64,000 bases of DNA from Mucilaginibacter auburnensis (GCF_002797815.1 NZ_PGFJ01000001.1:1922001-1986000); one strand, 5' to 3'. Positions 1 through 9,258 are shown, counted from the first letter of the stretch. Made by a program: numbers and translations. Notes: generated by a model not told the origin, from the sequence alone.

Positions 1-1792
1 TGGTAAATAACTCATCAAGCTTCGCGGCAAAATTGTCTGTTCCGCCGTAGCTTTTTATCATGCCCTCAACATCCTGCGGTACATGAAAATTGTATTGCCA
101 GGCGTTGCCTTCAACGTAAAATTTCTGGTCAACCTCGTTCGGGTCAAAAGGGGTTTTCCATGCACCGTTAACGCGCGCCTGCATAAAACCGTTTTGTTTG
201 TTAAAGTTGTTCTTCCAGTACTGTCCTCGTTTTATGTAGGTTTGATAATCTTTTTGTTCGCCCAGCATTTTAGCCATTTGCGCAATGCACCAGTCGTCAA
301 ACGCGTACTCTAAGGTTTTGGAAACTACTTCGGTCTCGTCTTTAGCGGTGGCAACATAACCGCTGTTACGGTAGCTTTCTAACCCAAAATGATTTTTATT
401 GACAGCCGACTTCATGGCCGCATAAGCTTCCTTCACATCAAAGTCTCTTATACCCTTGGCGTAAGCGTCAACAATAACCGGGATGGCGTGATTGCCTATC
501 ATGCAATACGTTTCATCAGATGCCAGCGGCCAGATAGGCAACAAGCCACCTTCGCGGTTAATAGCCAGAAAGCTTTTAATAAAATCGGCAGTGCGTTTTC
601 TGTCTATGATATTTAAAAGCGGGTGTTCTGCCCGGTAAGTATCCCAAAGCGAGAAAACAGTATAGTAGTTAAAACCATCAGCATAATGAATGCGACCGTC
701 CAACCCACGGTACTGCCCGTCAACATCGTTATAAACATTTGGCGCCAGCATTGCGTGATACATAGCCGTATAAAATACCCGCTGTTTTATTTTAGCATAA
801 TCCGGCGGAGCAACTGGTTTTTTGGTTTTATCGGCTTTTGATCTTTGCATTGCAGGGTCAGCCATACCCGGTGGCATTGTGCGCTGGTTGGAGGGGGGCG
901 CGCCGCCTTCTACCTCAATTTTTGAAAGCTCAACGTTCCATGCTGCTTTAGCGGCTTTTTCAACGCGCTTAAAATCAAAATCGGGCACCTCCTTATCCAG
1001 GTTTTTTAAAGCCCCCTCCGCGCTAACAGATGATATGCCAACCTTGCTGATCACCTCGTTGGGGTCATCAAACTGAAGGAACATTTTAATGTTTTTGCCT
1101 TCGGCTTTTTTTATTCCATCTTTTACTGCATCATTAACAGCTATTCCGTAAGTTTTAAACGGCTTTGAAAATTTGGCGTAGAAATAAACGTATTGGTCTT
1201 TAGCCCAGCCTTTTGATTGCCGCATGCCGCGTATCTCGTGGTCATTAATAACTTCAATCCATGAATTGGTAACCTGGTCGCGGTGTTGAAGGTCAATTAT
1301 GATGTTGGCCTGTTTGGTTGATGGGAAATTGTATTTATGAACACCAACGCGCGTTGTGGCGGTTAGCTCCACATCTATATCATATTTATCTAAATGCGTT
1401 TTATAATAACCAGGCGATGCTTCCTCATTTTTCTTTTGAAATATCGAGCGATATTCCGTGTTTTTAAATTGCGGCTGCCCGGTGGTGGGCATAAACAACA
1501 CATCGCAATAATCGGGTACGCCGGTGCCGCTTAAGTGGGTATGCGAAAAGCCATAAACAAGCGAATCTGTATAGTGATAGCCCGAGCAGCCATCCCAGCC
1601 GGTAAGGCGGGTATCCGGGCTCAATTGCATCATGCCAAATGGCATCACTGCGCCCGGGTAGGTGTGGCCGTGACCACCTGTGCCTATAAATGGGTCTACA
1701 AATTTGGTGTAATCCTGTTTTTTTTGTGCCGATGCGTGGAGCGTAAAGGCGAGTGTTGACGCGGTAAATATTACAGCACGAAATAACCTCAT
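1..1792 (-). CDS. GH92 family alpha-mannosidase, C-terminal part missing
   Basis: Exported glycoside hydrolase of family GH92, calcium-dependent exo-alpha-mannosidases that trim N-glycan or yeast-mannan mannose. The ATG at 1792 is followed by a signal peptide ending near ASAQ. The mature protein has the family signatures GTGGHGHTYPGA and GWDGCSGYH, a following FSHTHLSGTG, then SLWDTYRAEHPL and EGNAWQYNFH in the catalytic (alpha/alpha)6 domain. The frame stays open to the left edge, so about 597 codons are visible of a protein that is usually about 750 residues. It starts 26 bp after the stop of the omega-amidase gene on the same strand and could be read through from it, although the functions do not obviously match. 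The family is certain. The exact linkage specificity cannot be told. Confidence 0.93.
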   Translation of the reverse strand, partial: MRLFRAVIFTASTLAFTLHASAQKKQDYTKFVDPFIGTGGHGHTYPGAVMPFGMMQLSPDTRLTGWDGCSGYHYTDSLVYGFSHTHLSGTGVPDYCDVLFMPTTGQPQFKNTEYRSIFQKKNEEASPGYYKTHLDKYDIDVELTATTRVGVHKYNFPSTKQANIIIDLQHRDQVTNSWIEVINDHEIRGMRQSKGWAKDQYVYFYAKFSKPFKTYGIAVNDAVKDGIKKAEGKNIKMFLQFDDPNEVISKVGISSVSAEGALKNLDKEVPDFDFKRVEKAAKAAWNVELSKIEVEGGAPPSNQRTMPPGMADPAMQRSKADKTKKPVAPPDYAKIKQRVFYTAMYHAMLAPNVYNDVDGQYRGLDGRIHYADGFNYYTVFSLWDTYRAEHPLLNIIDRKRTADFIKSFLAINREGGLLPIWPLASDETYCMIGNHAIPVIVDAYAKGIRDFDVKEAYAAMKSAVNKNHFGLESYRNSGYVATAKDETEVVSKTLEYAFDDWCIAQMAKMLGEQKDYQTYIKRGQYWKNNFNKQNGFMQARVNGAWKTPFDPNEVDQKFYVEGNAWQYNFHVPQDVEGMIKSYGGTDNFAAKLDELFT

Positions 1793-1818
1793 TACAATAA
1801 ATTAAATTGAATGTGAAA

Positions 1819-2601
1819 TTAAGGTTTTATCTCAAAATCATCCGCATCTTTCAAAAAAGGCATAGCCGCCCTGATCTTGGTTACCTCGTCGGCCACAATA
1901 GTGAAGGTATAAATATCTTCTTCGTCTCGTTTATAGTAAACTGTTTTTCCGGTAGGGTCAATGCAACTTGAGTCGCCTGAGTGATAGATCTCATTTCCAT
2001 CATGACCAACACGGTTGAGGCCAATTACATACGCCTGGTTTTCAATGGCGCGTGCAGTAAGCAGGGCGCGCCAATGGGCAGCGCGCTTTTCGGGCCAGTT
2101 GGCAACAACAAGTAACAGATCGTAAAGCTCTTTGGTGTTTCGCAGCCACACCGGGAAACGAAGATCGTAACAAATTACGGGGCAAATTTTCCAACCCTTT
2201 AACTCCACCATTATGCGCCGGTTGCCGGCAGTGTAAGTTTCATGCTCTTTGCCCATGGCAAATAAATGGCGCTTATCATAGTGCTGATAGGTACCGTCCG
2301 ACCGCATCCATATCAGGCGATTATAGTATTTATTGTTTTCCTTAATAATAAGGCTGCCGGTAATATCGCAATTATATTTAATGGCGGTTTGATGCATCCA
2401 GGCCATGGTTTTACCGTCCATGGGTTCGGCTAAAGCGGCAGCATTCATGGAAAAACCGGTATTGAACATCTCTGGTAAAATTATCAGATCCGTTTTTTCC
2501 CGAATACCTCCTGAAAGGCGTAAACCTATGTTCTGCAGGTTTTTATCAACGTTTTCCCAAAAAAGATATCCCTGAAATGTTGTGATCTTCAAATTTTCCA
2601 T
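1819..2601 (-). CDS. Omega-amidase, carbon-nitrogen hydrolase (YafV/Nit2 type)
   Basis: A 260-residue nitrilase-superfamily enzyme. The catalytic triad is visible as E44 (LPEMFNTGF), K110 (YDKRHLF) and C144 (PVICYDLRFP). Its length and the CYDLRFP context fit the omega-amidase branch, which hydrolyses 2-oxoglutaramate or 2-oxosuccinamate to the 2-oxo acid and ammonia. It lies 27 bp downstream of an aminotransferase of the YbdL / glutamine transaminase K type. That pairing supports the call: the aminotransferase makes alpha-ketoglutaramate when glutamine is the amino donor, and the omega-amidase pulls the reaction forward, as in methionine salvage. No signal peptide is seen, so it is cytoplasmic. 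The substrate is inferred from family and context. Confidence 0.88.
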   Translation of the reverse strand: MENLKITTFQGYLFWENVDKNLQNIGLRLSGGIREKTDLIILPEMFNTGFSMNAAALAEPMDGKTMAWMHQTAIKYNCDITGSLIIKENNKYYNRLIWMRSDGTYQHYDKRHLFAMGKEHETYTAGNRRIMVELKGWKICPVICYDLRFPVWLRNTKELYDLLLVVANWPEKRAAHWRALLTARAIENQAYVIGLNRVGHDGNEIYHSGDSSCIDPTGKTVYYKRDEEDIYTFTIVADEVTKIRAAMPFLKDADDFEIKP

Positions 2602-2628
2602 TCTATTGTCCCTTAGTTAATGGCTTGG

Positions 2629-3780
2629 TCAAAGCTTAAAATTTATCAATCTATTAACGGCATTATCAAGCGTTTCTTGCTTTTTGGCAAAGCAAAAGCG
2701 TATTATGCGATGGTCTGTACACCTTGAATAAAATACAGATGTAGGTATGCAGGCCACGCCGGCTTCCCTTGTTAAGCGTAAAGTAAAGTCAATATCGCTC
2801 TCATCACTCAGGTGCCCGTACTTAGCCAATTGGAAGTATGACCCATGTGATGGAAGCAACTCAAGTGATGTTTGTTTTAAGCCTTCGGCAAAGTGATCCC
2901 GCTTTTGTTGAAAGAAGAAGGGAAGACCCAGATAAACATTTTCGTCGGCTAAATATTGCGCCATACCTGTTTGCATTGCCGAGTTCACACTGAATACATT
3001 ATACTGATGCACCTTTCTGAACTCGTTCATGAGGTAAGCAGGGGCAAGGCAATACCCAACCTTCCAGCCCGTAACATGAAACAATTTGCCGAAGGATGCC
3101 ACTATAAAGCTCCGCTCGGCCAGTTGCGGGTAGCGGGCCATGCTGTGGTGAGTAGCTCCATCATATATCAAATGCTCATATACCTCATCGCTTAAAATAA
3201 AAATATCACGGTCCTTCACCAAAGCGCTTAGCTCGTCAATATCTTCTTTTTGCAGAATGGTAGCTGTTGGGTTGTGCGGCGAGTTAATAATAATGAGTTT
3301 GGTGCGATTGCTCACCAACTTTCTAACCATGCCCCAGTCAATGCGGTAATCGGGTGGTTGCAGTTCCATTGATTTAACCACGCCTCCCATCAGTTTTATG
3401 GCAGGGGCGTAGCAATCAAATGCAGGCTCAAAAATTATCACCTCATCATTAGGATGCACCACTGTGCAAATAGCCGTAAAAATAGCTTGTGTGCCACCCG
3501 CTGTTACCGTTATTTCCGTCGCGGGATCATATTTAGCACCGTAAAGTTTCTCTGTTTTTAAGGCGATCTGCTCTCTAAGCTGCATTACTCCACCCATAGG
3601 AGCATACTGGTTGTGGCCATCAAGCATGGCTTTGTTCACCAGTTCTATCAGTTCGGGTGAGCACTCGTAATCCGGAAATCCCTGCGATAAATTGATGGCG
3701 TCCACCTCGGTAGCAAGGGCCGACATGGTAGTAAATATTGTTGTACCTACAGATGGTAATTTAGATGTTATGGTAGTCAT
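2629..3780 (-). CDS. Methionine/glutamine-type PLP aminotransferase (class I/II, YbdL-like)
   Basis: A 383-residue fold-type I aminotransferase. Visible PLP-site elements are the substrate-loop asparagine in NSPHNPT (N170), D198 and Y201 in SDEVYEHLIY, and the Schiff-base lysine K232 in SFGKLFHVTGWKVGY. The GKLFHVTGWK context and the SQGFPDYECSPEL N-terminus are typical of methionine aminotransferase YbdL and kynurenine/glutamine transaminases rather than AspC. It probably transaminates methionine (from 2-oxo-4-methylthiobutyrate) using glutamine. It is the first gene of a pair with the omega-amidase. The ATG at 3780 has a 73-bp divergent gap to the ABC lipoprotein gene, so both promoters must lie there. 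The precise amino-acid preference is inferred. Confidence 0.9.
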   Translation of the reverse strand: MTTITSKLPSVGTTIFTTMSALATEVDAINLSQGFPDYECSPELIELVNKAMLDGHNQYAPMGGVMQLREQIALKTEKLYGAKYDPATEITVTAGGTQAIFTAICTVVHPNDEVIIFEPAFDCYAPAIKLMGGVVKSMELQPPDYRIDWGMVRKLVSNRTKLIIINSPHNPTATILQKEDIDELSALVKDRDIFILSDEVYEHLIYDGATHHSMARYPQLAERSFIVASFGKLFHVTGWKVGYCLAPAYLMNEFRKVHQYNVFSVNSAMQTGMAQYLADENVYLGLPFFFQQKRDHFAEGLKQTSLELLPSHGSYFQLAKYGHLSDESDIDFTLRLTREAGVACIPTSVFYSRCTDHRIIRFCFAKKQETLDNAVNRLINFKL

Positions 3781-3853
3781 GCAATGCTAAAGTAACAAAA
3801 AAGCCTTAGCCTGGGCATTTTTTGCATCGCTTCATTTTATTTAACTTAGTACC

Positions 3854-4825
3854 ATGAAGATAAAATTCTGCCTCCCTGTTATACTTTTTGCACTTATTAT
3901 ATCTGCCTGTAACTCCTCAAAAAAAAGCGATGTTCCGGTAGTTGGTTTTATTGATTACCTGGAAGATGCAACGCTATCACAAGCCCGTGTTGGGTTTACA
4001 GACGCGCTGAAAAAGAACGGCTTTAGCGAAGATGCCAAAACAGTGAAAATTGAATACAAAAACGCCGAGAACAGTTTGCCAACACTCACCCAGATAGTTA
4101 ATTATTTTATTTCTGAACCGGTTGACCTTTTGGCTACCTGCACTACTTTATCAACCCTTACATCGGTACAAAAAACCAAAGCCATACCCATTTTTGAAAT
4201 GGTTTCGCCAACGCCTGAGCGTATGGGGGTTATAGATGCCACCGGAAAAGCTCCGGCCAACCTGTTTGGCGCAATGGAAGACCTGCAATACATTGACACA
4301 TCTTTCAATATCATTCCGCAACTGCTTAAACCTAAAGGTAAAAAGCTGGTTATCGGCATGATCTATAACCAGGCCGAGCCGCAATCAGAAGATGCCATGA
4401 AACACATCAAAGAATTGTCTGATGCAGCAGGTATTACCCTCATCGCACTGCCACTAAATACTTCGGCAGATGCGCAACTGGTTACACAATCGTTGTTGAG
4501 CAAAAATATTGACGCTTTTTTTGCCAATCCAGATAATACCGTATTTGCAGCTTTTGAAACGGTTTTGAAAAATTGCAACGCGGCTAATGTGCCTATTTTT
4601 ACCAGCGAAGCCGGTTTGGTTAAACGTGGCGCGGTTGCCGCCTTTGGCGCCGATATTTACCAATGGGGTTACCAGGCGGGAGAGCAGGCCGCGCAGTTTT
4701 TAAAAACCGGCAAAACCGATGGTTTGAAACCCGAAATGGTGAAACTGCGCAAACGTGTGTATAACGCCGAGGCTGCCAAAAAATATAACATTGTGATGCC
4801 TGCAAATTTTGAAGCTGTAAAATGA
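3854..4825 (+). CDS. ABC transporter substrate-binding lipoprotein (ABC_sub_bind, TrpX-like)
   Basis: A 323-residue periplasmic binding protein of the ABC_sub_bind family (PF04392), the type found in TrpXYZ-like importers. The lipobox LIISAC places the lipidated cysteine at C19. The two-lobed body has recognisable segments VGFIDYLEDATLSQARVGF and DAFFANPDNTVFAAFE. Family members bind small aromatic or related ligands, such as tryptophan in streptococci, but the ligand here cannot be read from sequence. The stop overlaps the ATG of the permease gene by 4 nt (ATGA), so the two are translationally coupled. The expected third component, an ABC ATPase, is not next to them. Confidence 0.87.
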   Translation: MKIKFCLPVILFALIISACNSSKKSDVPVVGFIDYLEDATLSQARVGFTDALKKNGFSEDAKTVKIEYKNAENSLPTLTQIVNYFISEPVDLLATCTTLSTLTSVQKTKAIPIFEMVSPTPERMGVIDATGKAPANLFGAMEDLQYIDTSFNIIPQLLKPKGKKLVIGMIYNQAEPQSEDAMKHIKELSDAAGITLIALPLNTSADAQLVTQSLLSKNIDAFFANPDNTVFAAFETVLKNCNAANVPIFTSEAGLVKRGAVAAFGADIYQWGYQAGEQAAQFLKTGKTDGLKPEMVKLRKRVYNAEAAKKYNIVMPANFEAVK

Positions 4826-5694
4826 GTTTTTACTTAACAGCACTGTTGCAAGGTTTGTGTTTTGCCGGACTGGCGTTGGGTATTTTTATATCCATGAAGA
4901 TATTTAAGATACCTGATATTACTACTGATGGGAGCTACACACTTGGCGGTGCGGTTACAGCGGTTATGCTGACCCATAAATTGCCATTTGCGCTGGTGTT
5001 GCCTACCGTGTTTGCGGCAGGAGCGGTAGCAGGAGCAATAACCGGTTTTTTGCATACCAAGTTGAAAATAAATGCCTTATTGGCGGGCATATTGGTGATG
5101 ACAGCGCTGTACTCCATTAATCAATTGGTGATGGGGCGCTCAGATCTGCCGTTAATTAATACGCCCTCATTGTATACTATTTTATTTATTAGCGGCGATG
5201 CCAACATCAATACCTTCTGGATATTAGCTTTATTTGTGCTGACAATTATAGCGCTGATAGGTTACCTGCTTAAAACAGACTTTGGTTTGGCTATGCGCGC
5301 CACCGGCGACAGCGAAACCATGATCAGGGCATTGGGTGTAAATACCGATACCATGAAAATAATTGGTTTAGCTTTAGCTAACGCGCTTACCGCGGTGAGC
5401 GGTTATTTAATGAGCCAGCTGCAAGGTTTTGCAGATATTAATATGGGTATAGGCATTGTGATAATAGGCTTAGGCTCTGTAATTATTGCCGAAACTTTAA
5501 TAAGCCGCTTCCAAATAACATCTGTTTGGCTGAGTTTGGCGTTGGTGCTTGCCGGAGCTGTGGCTTTTCAACTGGTGTTGGCCTTTACGCTAGATATTGG
5601 TGTTGATGCCAAATTGCTTAAGCTGGTTACCGCACTGTTTGTGTTACTGATTGTTAGCTTGCCGCGACTGAATTTTTTTAGTAAACCATTATAA
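4822..5694 (+). CDS. ABC transporter permease (BPD_transp_2 family)
   Basis: A 290-residue integral membrane protein with about eight to nine hydrophobic segments. It belongs to the branched-chain/ribose-type permease family BPD_transp_2, in the subgroup that partners PF04392 binding proteins. The segment FKIPDITTDGSYTLGGA near the N-terminus is characteristic of this subgroup, and LLKTDFGLAMRATGDSETMI contains the cytoplasmic coupling loop that would contact the ATPase. The ATG overlaps the stop of the binding-protein gene. Only 11 bp separate it from the following NIPSNAP gene, in the place where an ATPase gene would be expected, so the ATPase must be encoded elsewhere or lost. Confidence 0.88.
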   Translation: MSFYLTALLQGLCFAGLALGIFISMKIFKIPDITTDGSYTLGGAVTAVMLTHKLPFALVLPTVFAAGAVAGAITGFLHTKLKINALLAGILVMTALYSINQLVMGRSDLPLINTPSLYTILFISGDANINTFWILALFVLTIIALIGYLLKTDFGLAMRATGDSETMIRALGVNTDTMKIIGLALANALTAVSGYLMSQLQGFADINMGIGIVIIGLGSVIIAETLISRFQITSVWLSLALVLAGAVAFQLVLAFTLDIGVDAKLLKLVTALFVLLIVSLPRLNFFSKPL

Positions 5695-5705
5695 AACCCT
5701 ATAAA

Positions 5706-6503
5706 ATGAAAATGTTCTACAAAAGCTGCCCTTTGGTATGCCTTGCTGTATTCGCGTTTGTAACGTGCCTGTTTGCAGGTGTGCAGGTGCAGGCCGCTAC
5801 ACGTTACCTGTACAAAATTAAGGTGTACCATTATAAAACCCAGGCGCAGGAAGACAGGTTAGACGCTTACTTTAAAGATGCTTACCTGCCTGCCATGCAT
5901 CGTGCCGGTGTGAAAAATGTTGGCGTGTTCAAAGTAATTAAGCAGGATAGCCTCGATAAGAAAATTTACGTTTTTGCTCCGTATAAAACTTTTGATGAGT
6001 TAGAATCTGTAGATCAGAAATTAACTAATGATAAGCAATACGTAGCAGCCGGTAAGGATTACCTGGAAGCAGCATCGGCCAACACGCCTTATGCTCGTAT
6101 TGAGACGATAATTTTACGTGCTATGACAGGTGCACCCGAACCGGAAACTCCAAAATTGACAGGACCTAAAAAAGACCGCGTTTACGAACTGCGCAGCTAT
6201 GAAGGCGCTACCGAGGCTTTGCATCTTAACAAGCTAAAAATGTTTAATGATGGCGATGAAATGGGCATATTTAAGCGCCTTAACTTTAACGCGGTATTTT
6301 ACGGAGCGGTTGTAGCAGGCAGCAAAATGCCTAACCTGATGTACATGACCACCTTCAACAATCAGCAGGAGAATACCGATAAATGGAAGGTATTTATGAG
6401 CGACCCGCAGTTTTCGGCCTTGAGTAAAGATCCGCAATACAAAGGCAACGTATCAAAAAATGAGCGCGTTTATTTGTATCCTACAGATTACTCGGATTAT
6501 TGA
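5706..6503 (+). CDS. Exported NIPSNAP family protein
   Basis: A 265-residue protein with an N-terminal signal peptide (cleavage near VQAATRY) and two alpha/beta-barrel (dimeric ferredoxin-like) units. The C-terminal unit, about residues 155-263, is a clear NIPSNAP domain opening with RVYELRSYEG and containing NAVFYGAVVAGSKMPNLMYM. The N-terminal unit (YLYKIKVYHY onward) has the same kind of fold but is more divergent. Bacteroidota encode many exported NIPSNAP proteins of unknown role. It is 11 bp downstream of the ABC permease and probably in the same transcript, which ends at the strong hairpin at 6545. No function is assigned beyond the family. Confidence 0.86.
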   Translation: MKMFYKSCPLVCLAVFAFVTCLFAGVQVQAATRYLYKIKVYHYKTQAQEDRLDAYFKDAYLPAMHRAGVKNVGVFKVIKQDSLDKKIYVFAPYKTFDELESVDQKLTNDKQYVAAGKDYLEAASANTPYARIETIILRAMTGAPEPETPKLTGPKKDRVYELRSYEGATEALHLNKLKMFNDGDEMGIFKRLNFNAVFYGAVVAGSKMPNLMYMTTFNNQQENTDKWKVFMSDPQFSALSKDPQYKGNVSKNERVYLYPTDYSDY

Positions 6504-6544
6504 TAAAGTGTCTGAGAGCTTACGCTCTTTCAAGCATGCTAAGA

Positions 6545-6578
6545 AAAAAGTGTTCAGCAAAACTGCTGAACACTTTTT
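6545..6578. terminator. Rho-independent terminator between convergent genes
   Basis: A perfect 14-bp inverted repeat: left arm 6545-6558, 6-nt loop, right arm 6565-6578. The arms end in A5/T5 runs. It follows the NIPSNAP stop by 41 bp and faces the convergent DUF3943 gene, so it can act in both directions. Confidence 0.85.
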
Positions 6579-6779
6579 GTATTTGGTAAATTTACTTAGT
6601 GTTCTCAAATCTGTCCCATTTGGTGGACCAGATTGGGCGAGTTTGACCGGTTTGGTTCAAAAATGGAGATATTGATTAAATTAAGTGTTGTGCAAGTATT
6701 TGATAACCAATATTGATTTGTCCAAATTTTATTATATAAAAAAGTTACTTCGCCTATTGATGTGGTACAGCTTAGTGTA

Positions 6780-8234
6780 CTAACGGCGTTGGAATTTGTA
6801 CCTGTCGGCATTATTAAAATTAACCGTATAACGTGCGGATAGCCTTACATAAGGGTAGTTTTTAACTACATCGGGAAAGTCTCTGTAATTGCCCTGAAGC
6901 GTAAAGTAACCCGACTCGCCAACTACCGAAAGGTTTTTATAGATCTTAACGTCCAACTCGTTTGATACCGCATGCAGATAGTAGTGGGATGGGTCGCCAT
7001 TTACGGTGCCGAGGTAACCACCGTTATAATGAATACCGAAACAGATCTTATCAGAAAAAGCAATAGTACCACCGCCTGTTACAGAAACTCCCATGCCATA
7101 ATAATAATCGCGCTTATTGAATATACGAAATGCCGGAACGGCACCAAGCAGTATAGGACCGGCACCTACATTGGTGGTCAGCTTGAACTTTTTAGGCAAA
7201 TCGAATTCTGAGATCAGGTTAGCTTTAACGCTTTGCCCTCCAAAAAAGAATGCCTGGTTCCTGATGTAGTCATAATTAGCAGAGAGTACCACCACGTGGT
7301 TAATTTCTTTATTTGAGCGAATGCGCCATCCCGCCAACGAGCCATAAACACTTATTAGGTTTACTACAGAACTATCATCTTTACCGGCTTCAATATTTAC
7401 TACTATATTACTGAACGGGGTACGATAACCCTGGTAAGGTGTGCCATATAAGAACTTCATGTGTCCGTACAGCCCATAAATACCACGGTTGTCGGCATTA
7501 TACCGACGATAGCCCAGGTCAAAATCAGCCAATACTTTTGACGAATCGCGCTCTATGGTATTGCGCGTAGATTTACCCCACTTACCCGTGATAATACGGT
7601 TAAAGCCATTCATTGGGCTTACCACAAAAGCAAGCACCTCGCTGGCATTACGCTTGAACCCGCGGCCACGGTTGTTCACGATCATGTTAGACAGGCGGTA
7701 GGTCATCTCACCCAATACTATACCACCAAAAGAAGTGTTAATAGCATCATTGATAGAAGGTCGCTCGTTTTCTGCAAGTAGCTCCCAAACCAACGTGCCG
7801 GCTACAGTGCCCGGTATAGATTCATAAAAATTATACCCATTTGCCCTGAAAGAGTTGAAATACAAGCTACCATGATACGGGTGACCAAACTGGTTAGTTT
7901 GAAAAGGGTCGCGGTCCCATTCCCAGGCGCTCGGCTTAAGATTGCGCCCCATGGTAGAAAGGTTAATGTCGGCGTAATCTTTTTTGGCTATGAACTTATT
8001 GTATAAAAACGGGGTAACCAATGCCAGTCCGGTACTTGCAGCAGCTCTGCCAAAGTGTTTTTCGCGGGGAGGTTCTATTGGCGGGCGCTTTCTTTTGGTG
8101 CTGTCAACAACTGCCGGTAACTCTAAAACAGGCACGACCTGCGCAAAGGTATCAGCAAACAATAAAACGAACGAGAATGTAAAAAGCAGCTTAAGAACAT
8201 TAGCTTTAATTGCAGTAGGTCGAAGTAGCGTCAT
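6780..8234 (-). CDS. DUF3943 domain-containing exported protein
   Basis: A 484-residue protein of the DUF3943 family, probably an outer-membrane-associated beta-rich protein of Bacteroidota. I chose the ATG at 8234 rather than the longer open frame to 8354, because it is followed directly by a clean signal peptide (KLLFTFSFVLLFADTFAQ). The longer version adds about 40 residues of non-signal-like sequence. The DUF3943 core is visible around PFQTNQFGHPYHGSLYFN and ESIPGTVAGTLVWELLAE, with a following segment rich in alternating hydrophobic residues that fits beta strands. The function of the family is unknown. No operon partner is seen. The downstream gene is convergent. Confidence 0.85.
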   Translation of the reverse strand: MTLLRPTAIKANVLKLLFTFSFVLLFADTFAQVVPVLELPAVVDSTKRKRPPIEPPREKHFGRAAASTGLALVTPFLYNKFIAKKDYADINLSTMGRNLKPSAWEWDRDPFQTNQFGHPYHGSLYFNSFRANGYNFYESIPGTVAGTLVWELLAENERPSINDAINTSFGGIVLGEMTYRLSNMIVNNRGRGFKRNASEVLAFVVSPMNGFNRIITGKWGKSTRNTIERDSSKVLADFDLGYRRYNADNRGIYGLYGHMKFLYGTPYQGYRTPFSNIVVNIEAGKDDSSVVNLISVYGSLAGWRIRSNKEINHVVVLSANYDYIRNQAFFFGGQSVKANLISEFDLPKKFKLTTNVGAGPILLGAVPAFRIFNKRDYYYGMGVSVTGGGTIAFSDKICFGIHYNGGYLGTVNGDPSHYYLHAVSNELDVKIYKNLSVVGESGYFTLQGNYRDFPDVVKNYPYVRLSARYTVNFNNADRYKFQRR

Positions 8235-8319
8235 AAAATAACGGCACGGGCTATAACATATTTCCTGACAAATAGGTAAGTAAGTGTTGGTGCCGTGTGT
8301 ATAAAGGCTAAAGTTTATA

Positions 8320-8360
8320 AAATGTTTGCACCACATTAATTTTTTGTGATGCAAACATTT
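8320..8360 (-). terminator. Hairpin directly after the VOC gene stop, possible terminator
   Basis: An 11-bp perfect inverted repeat (8320-8330 with 8350-8360) with a further 4 bp of pairing inside after one mismatch. It begins 2 nt past the stop codon of the minus-strand VOC gene. There is no strong U-run after it, so termination is plausible but not certain. Confidence 0.5.
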
Positions 8361-8361
8361 G

Positions 8362-8814
8362 CTACCCGTTATATGCTTCTTGTAGTTTACCCATATCCAA
8401 CTTGCTCATTTGCATCATGGCGTTCATGGCGCGTTTTGCCCCCTCATTATTAGGCCCCCATAAAACCGTTTCCATCATTTGCGGAACAATTTGCCATGAC
8501 AGGCCGTACTTGTCTTTTAACCAGCCGCATTGGCTTGGCTGTCCGCCATCAGCGGTAAGTGTATCCCATAGGTAATCAACCTCCGCCTGATCTGCACATT
8601 TAACAAAAAAGGATACAGACTCGTTAAACTTAAACATTGGTCCACCATTGAGTACCATAAATTCCTGGCCGTTAATAGTGAAAGATGCTGTTAATAGTTT
8701 ATCGCCCATTTTGTGCATGCTGCCAATTTTAGCATCTTTAAAAACAGATACATAAAAGTTAATGGCTTCTTCGGCGTTGTTGTCAAACCATAAAAACGGT
8801 GTTATTTTTTGCAT
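8362..8814 (-). CDS. VOC superfamily protein, PhnB-like (PF06983)
   Basis: A 150-residue protein of the PhnB-like glyoxalase/bleomycin-resistance (VOC) fold, the family once labelled 3-demethylubiquinone-9 3-methyltransferase. Visible hallmarks are the start ITPFLWFDNNAEEAINFYVS, then NGQEFMVLNGGP, SVSFFVKC and KDKYGLSWQIVP. Family members are small dimeric cytosolic enzymes or binding proteins with poorly defined substrates. The C-terminal extension after SWQIVP (a helical Met-rich tail) is common in this subgroup. It is monocistronic as far as visible, with a hairpin immediately after its stop. The family is secure, the function unknown. Confidence 0.88.
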   Translation of the reverse strand: MQKITPFLWFDNNAEEAINFYVSVFKDAKIGSMHKMGDKLLTASFTINGQEFMVLNGGPMFKFNESVSFFVKCADQAEVDYLWDTLTADGGQPSQCGWLKDKYGLSWQIVPQMMETVLWGPNNEGAKRAMNAMMQMSKLDMGKLQEAYNG

Positions 8815-9017
8815 AGTGTTTGCCTCCCGTAAATTGTTTTAGATGAATATTTGTTGATGTAAAGTTACTTCCCTGTTTATGAAAAGGAGAGGGGCATGTA
8901 CGACAATGTTGAGGGGAGATCAGGTCAGTTTATCGGGTAGGGTATCGCCGTTAAACATCAATGTTAAAATGTTGATATAAAAAGGCGCTTAAAAATGTAA
9001 ATAAAATACAAAGTTTA

Positions 9018-9025
9018 TATATTTG
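9018..9025 (+). promoter_or_regulatory. Bacteroidota -7 promoter element (TATATTTG)
   Basis: Exact match to the consensus TAnnTTTG, 23 bp before the ATG at 9049. This gives a leader of about 15-18 nt. No clear -33 element was identified. Confidence 0.45.
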
Positions 9026-9048
9026 CGCTAATTGTACATAATTATAAT

Positions 9049-9258
9049 ATGAAGAGTTTAGGACTTGTTTTAACATTTGTTGGTTTAGCCATAATTGCTG
9101 GTTGTTTCTTTTTAACTCCTCCTCATGAGTTAAACCCAGCCGATTCAGAAAGCGGTTTAAAAGCAGCAGCAGCGGCTACTTACGGTGGCTTCATTGTTTT
9201 CGGTGTAGGTATTGTAATGTACATTTCAAGCCTTCCTTTCGCTAACGAGAAGAAGTAG
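9049..9258 (+). CDS. Small two-helix membrane protein
   Basis: A 69-residue protein with two hydrophobic helices, LGLVLTFVGLAIIAGCFFL and FIVFGVGIVMYISSLPF, joined by a polar linker containing KAAAAATYGG. I do not recognise a named family. The gene looks real: the -7 element TATATTTG lies just upstream, a strong hairpin terminator lies downstream at 9335, and the codon use resembles that of neighbouring genes. The second helix ends in a short basic tail (NEKK), which suggests a cytoplasmic C-terminus. No function can be assigned. Confidence 0.7.
   Translation: MKSLGLVLTFVGLAIIAGCFFLTPPHELNPADSESGLKAAAAATYGGFIVFGVGIVMYISSLPFANEKK

Noticed and set aside
83..1759. Several plus-strand open frames of 70-85 codons in the first 1.8 kb
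   Set aside because: They are shadows of the minus-strand GH92 gene, which has an intact frame with clear family motifs over the whole stretch.
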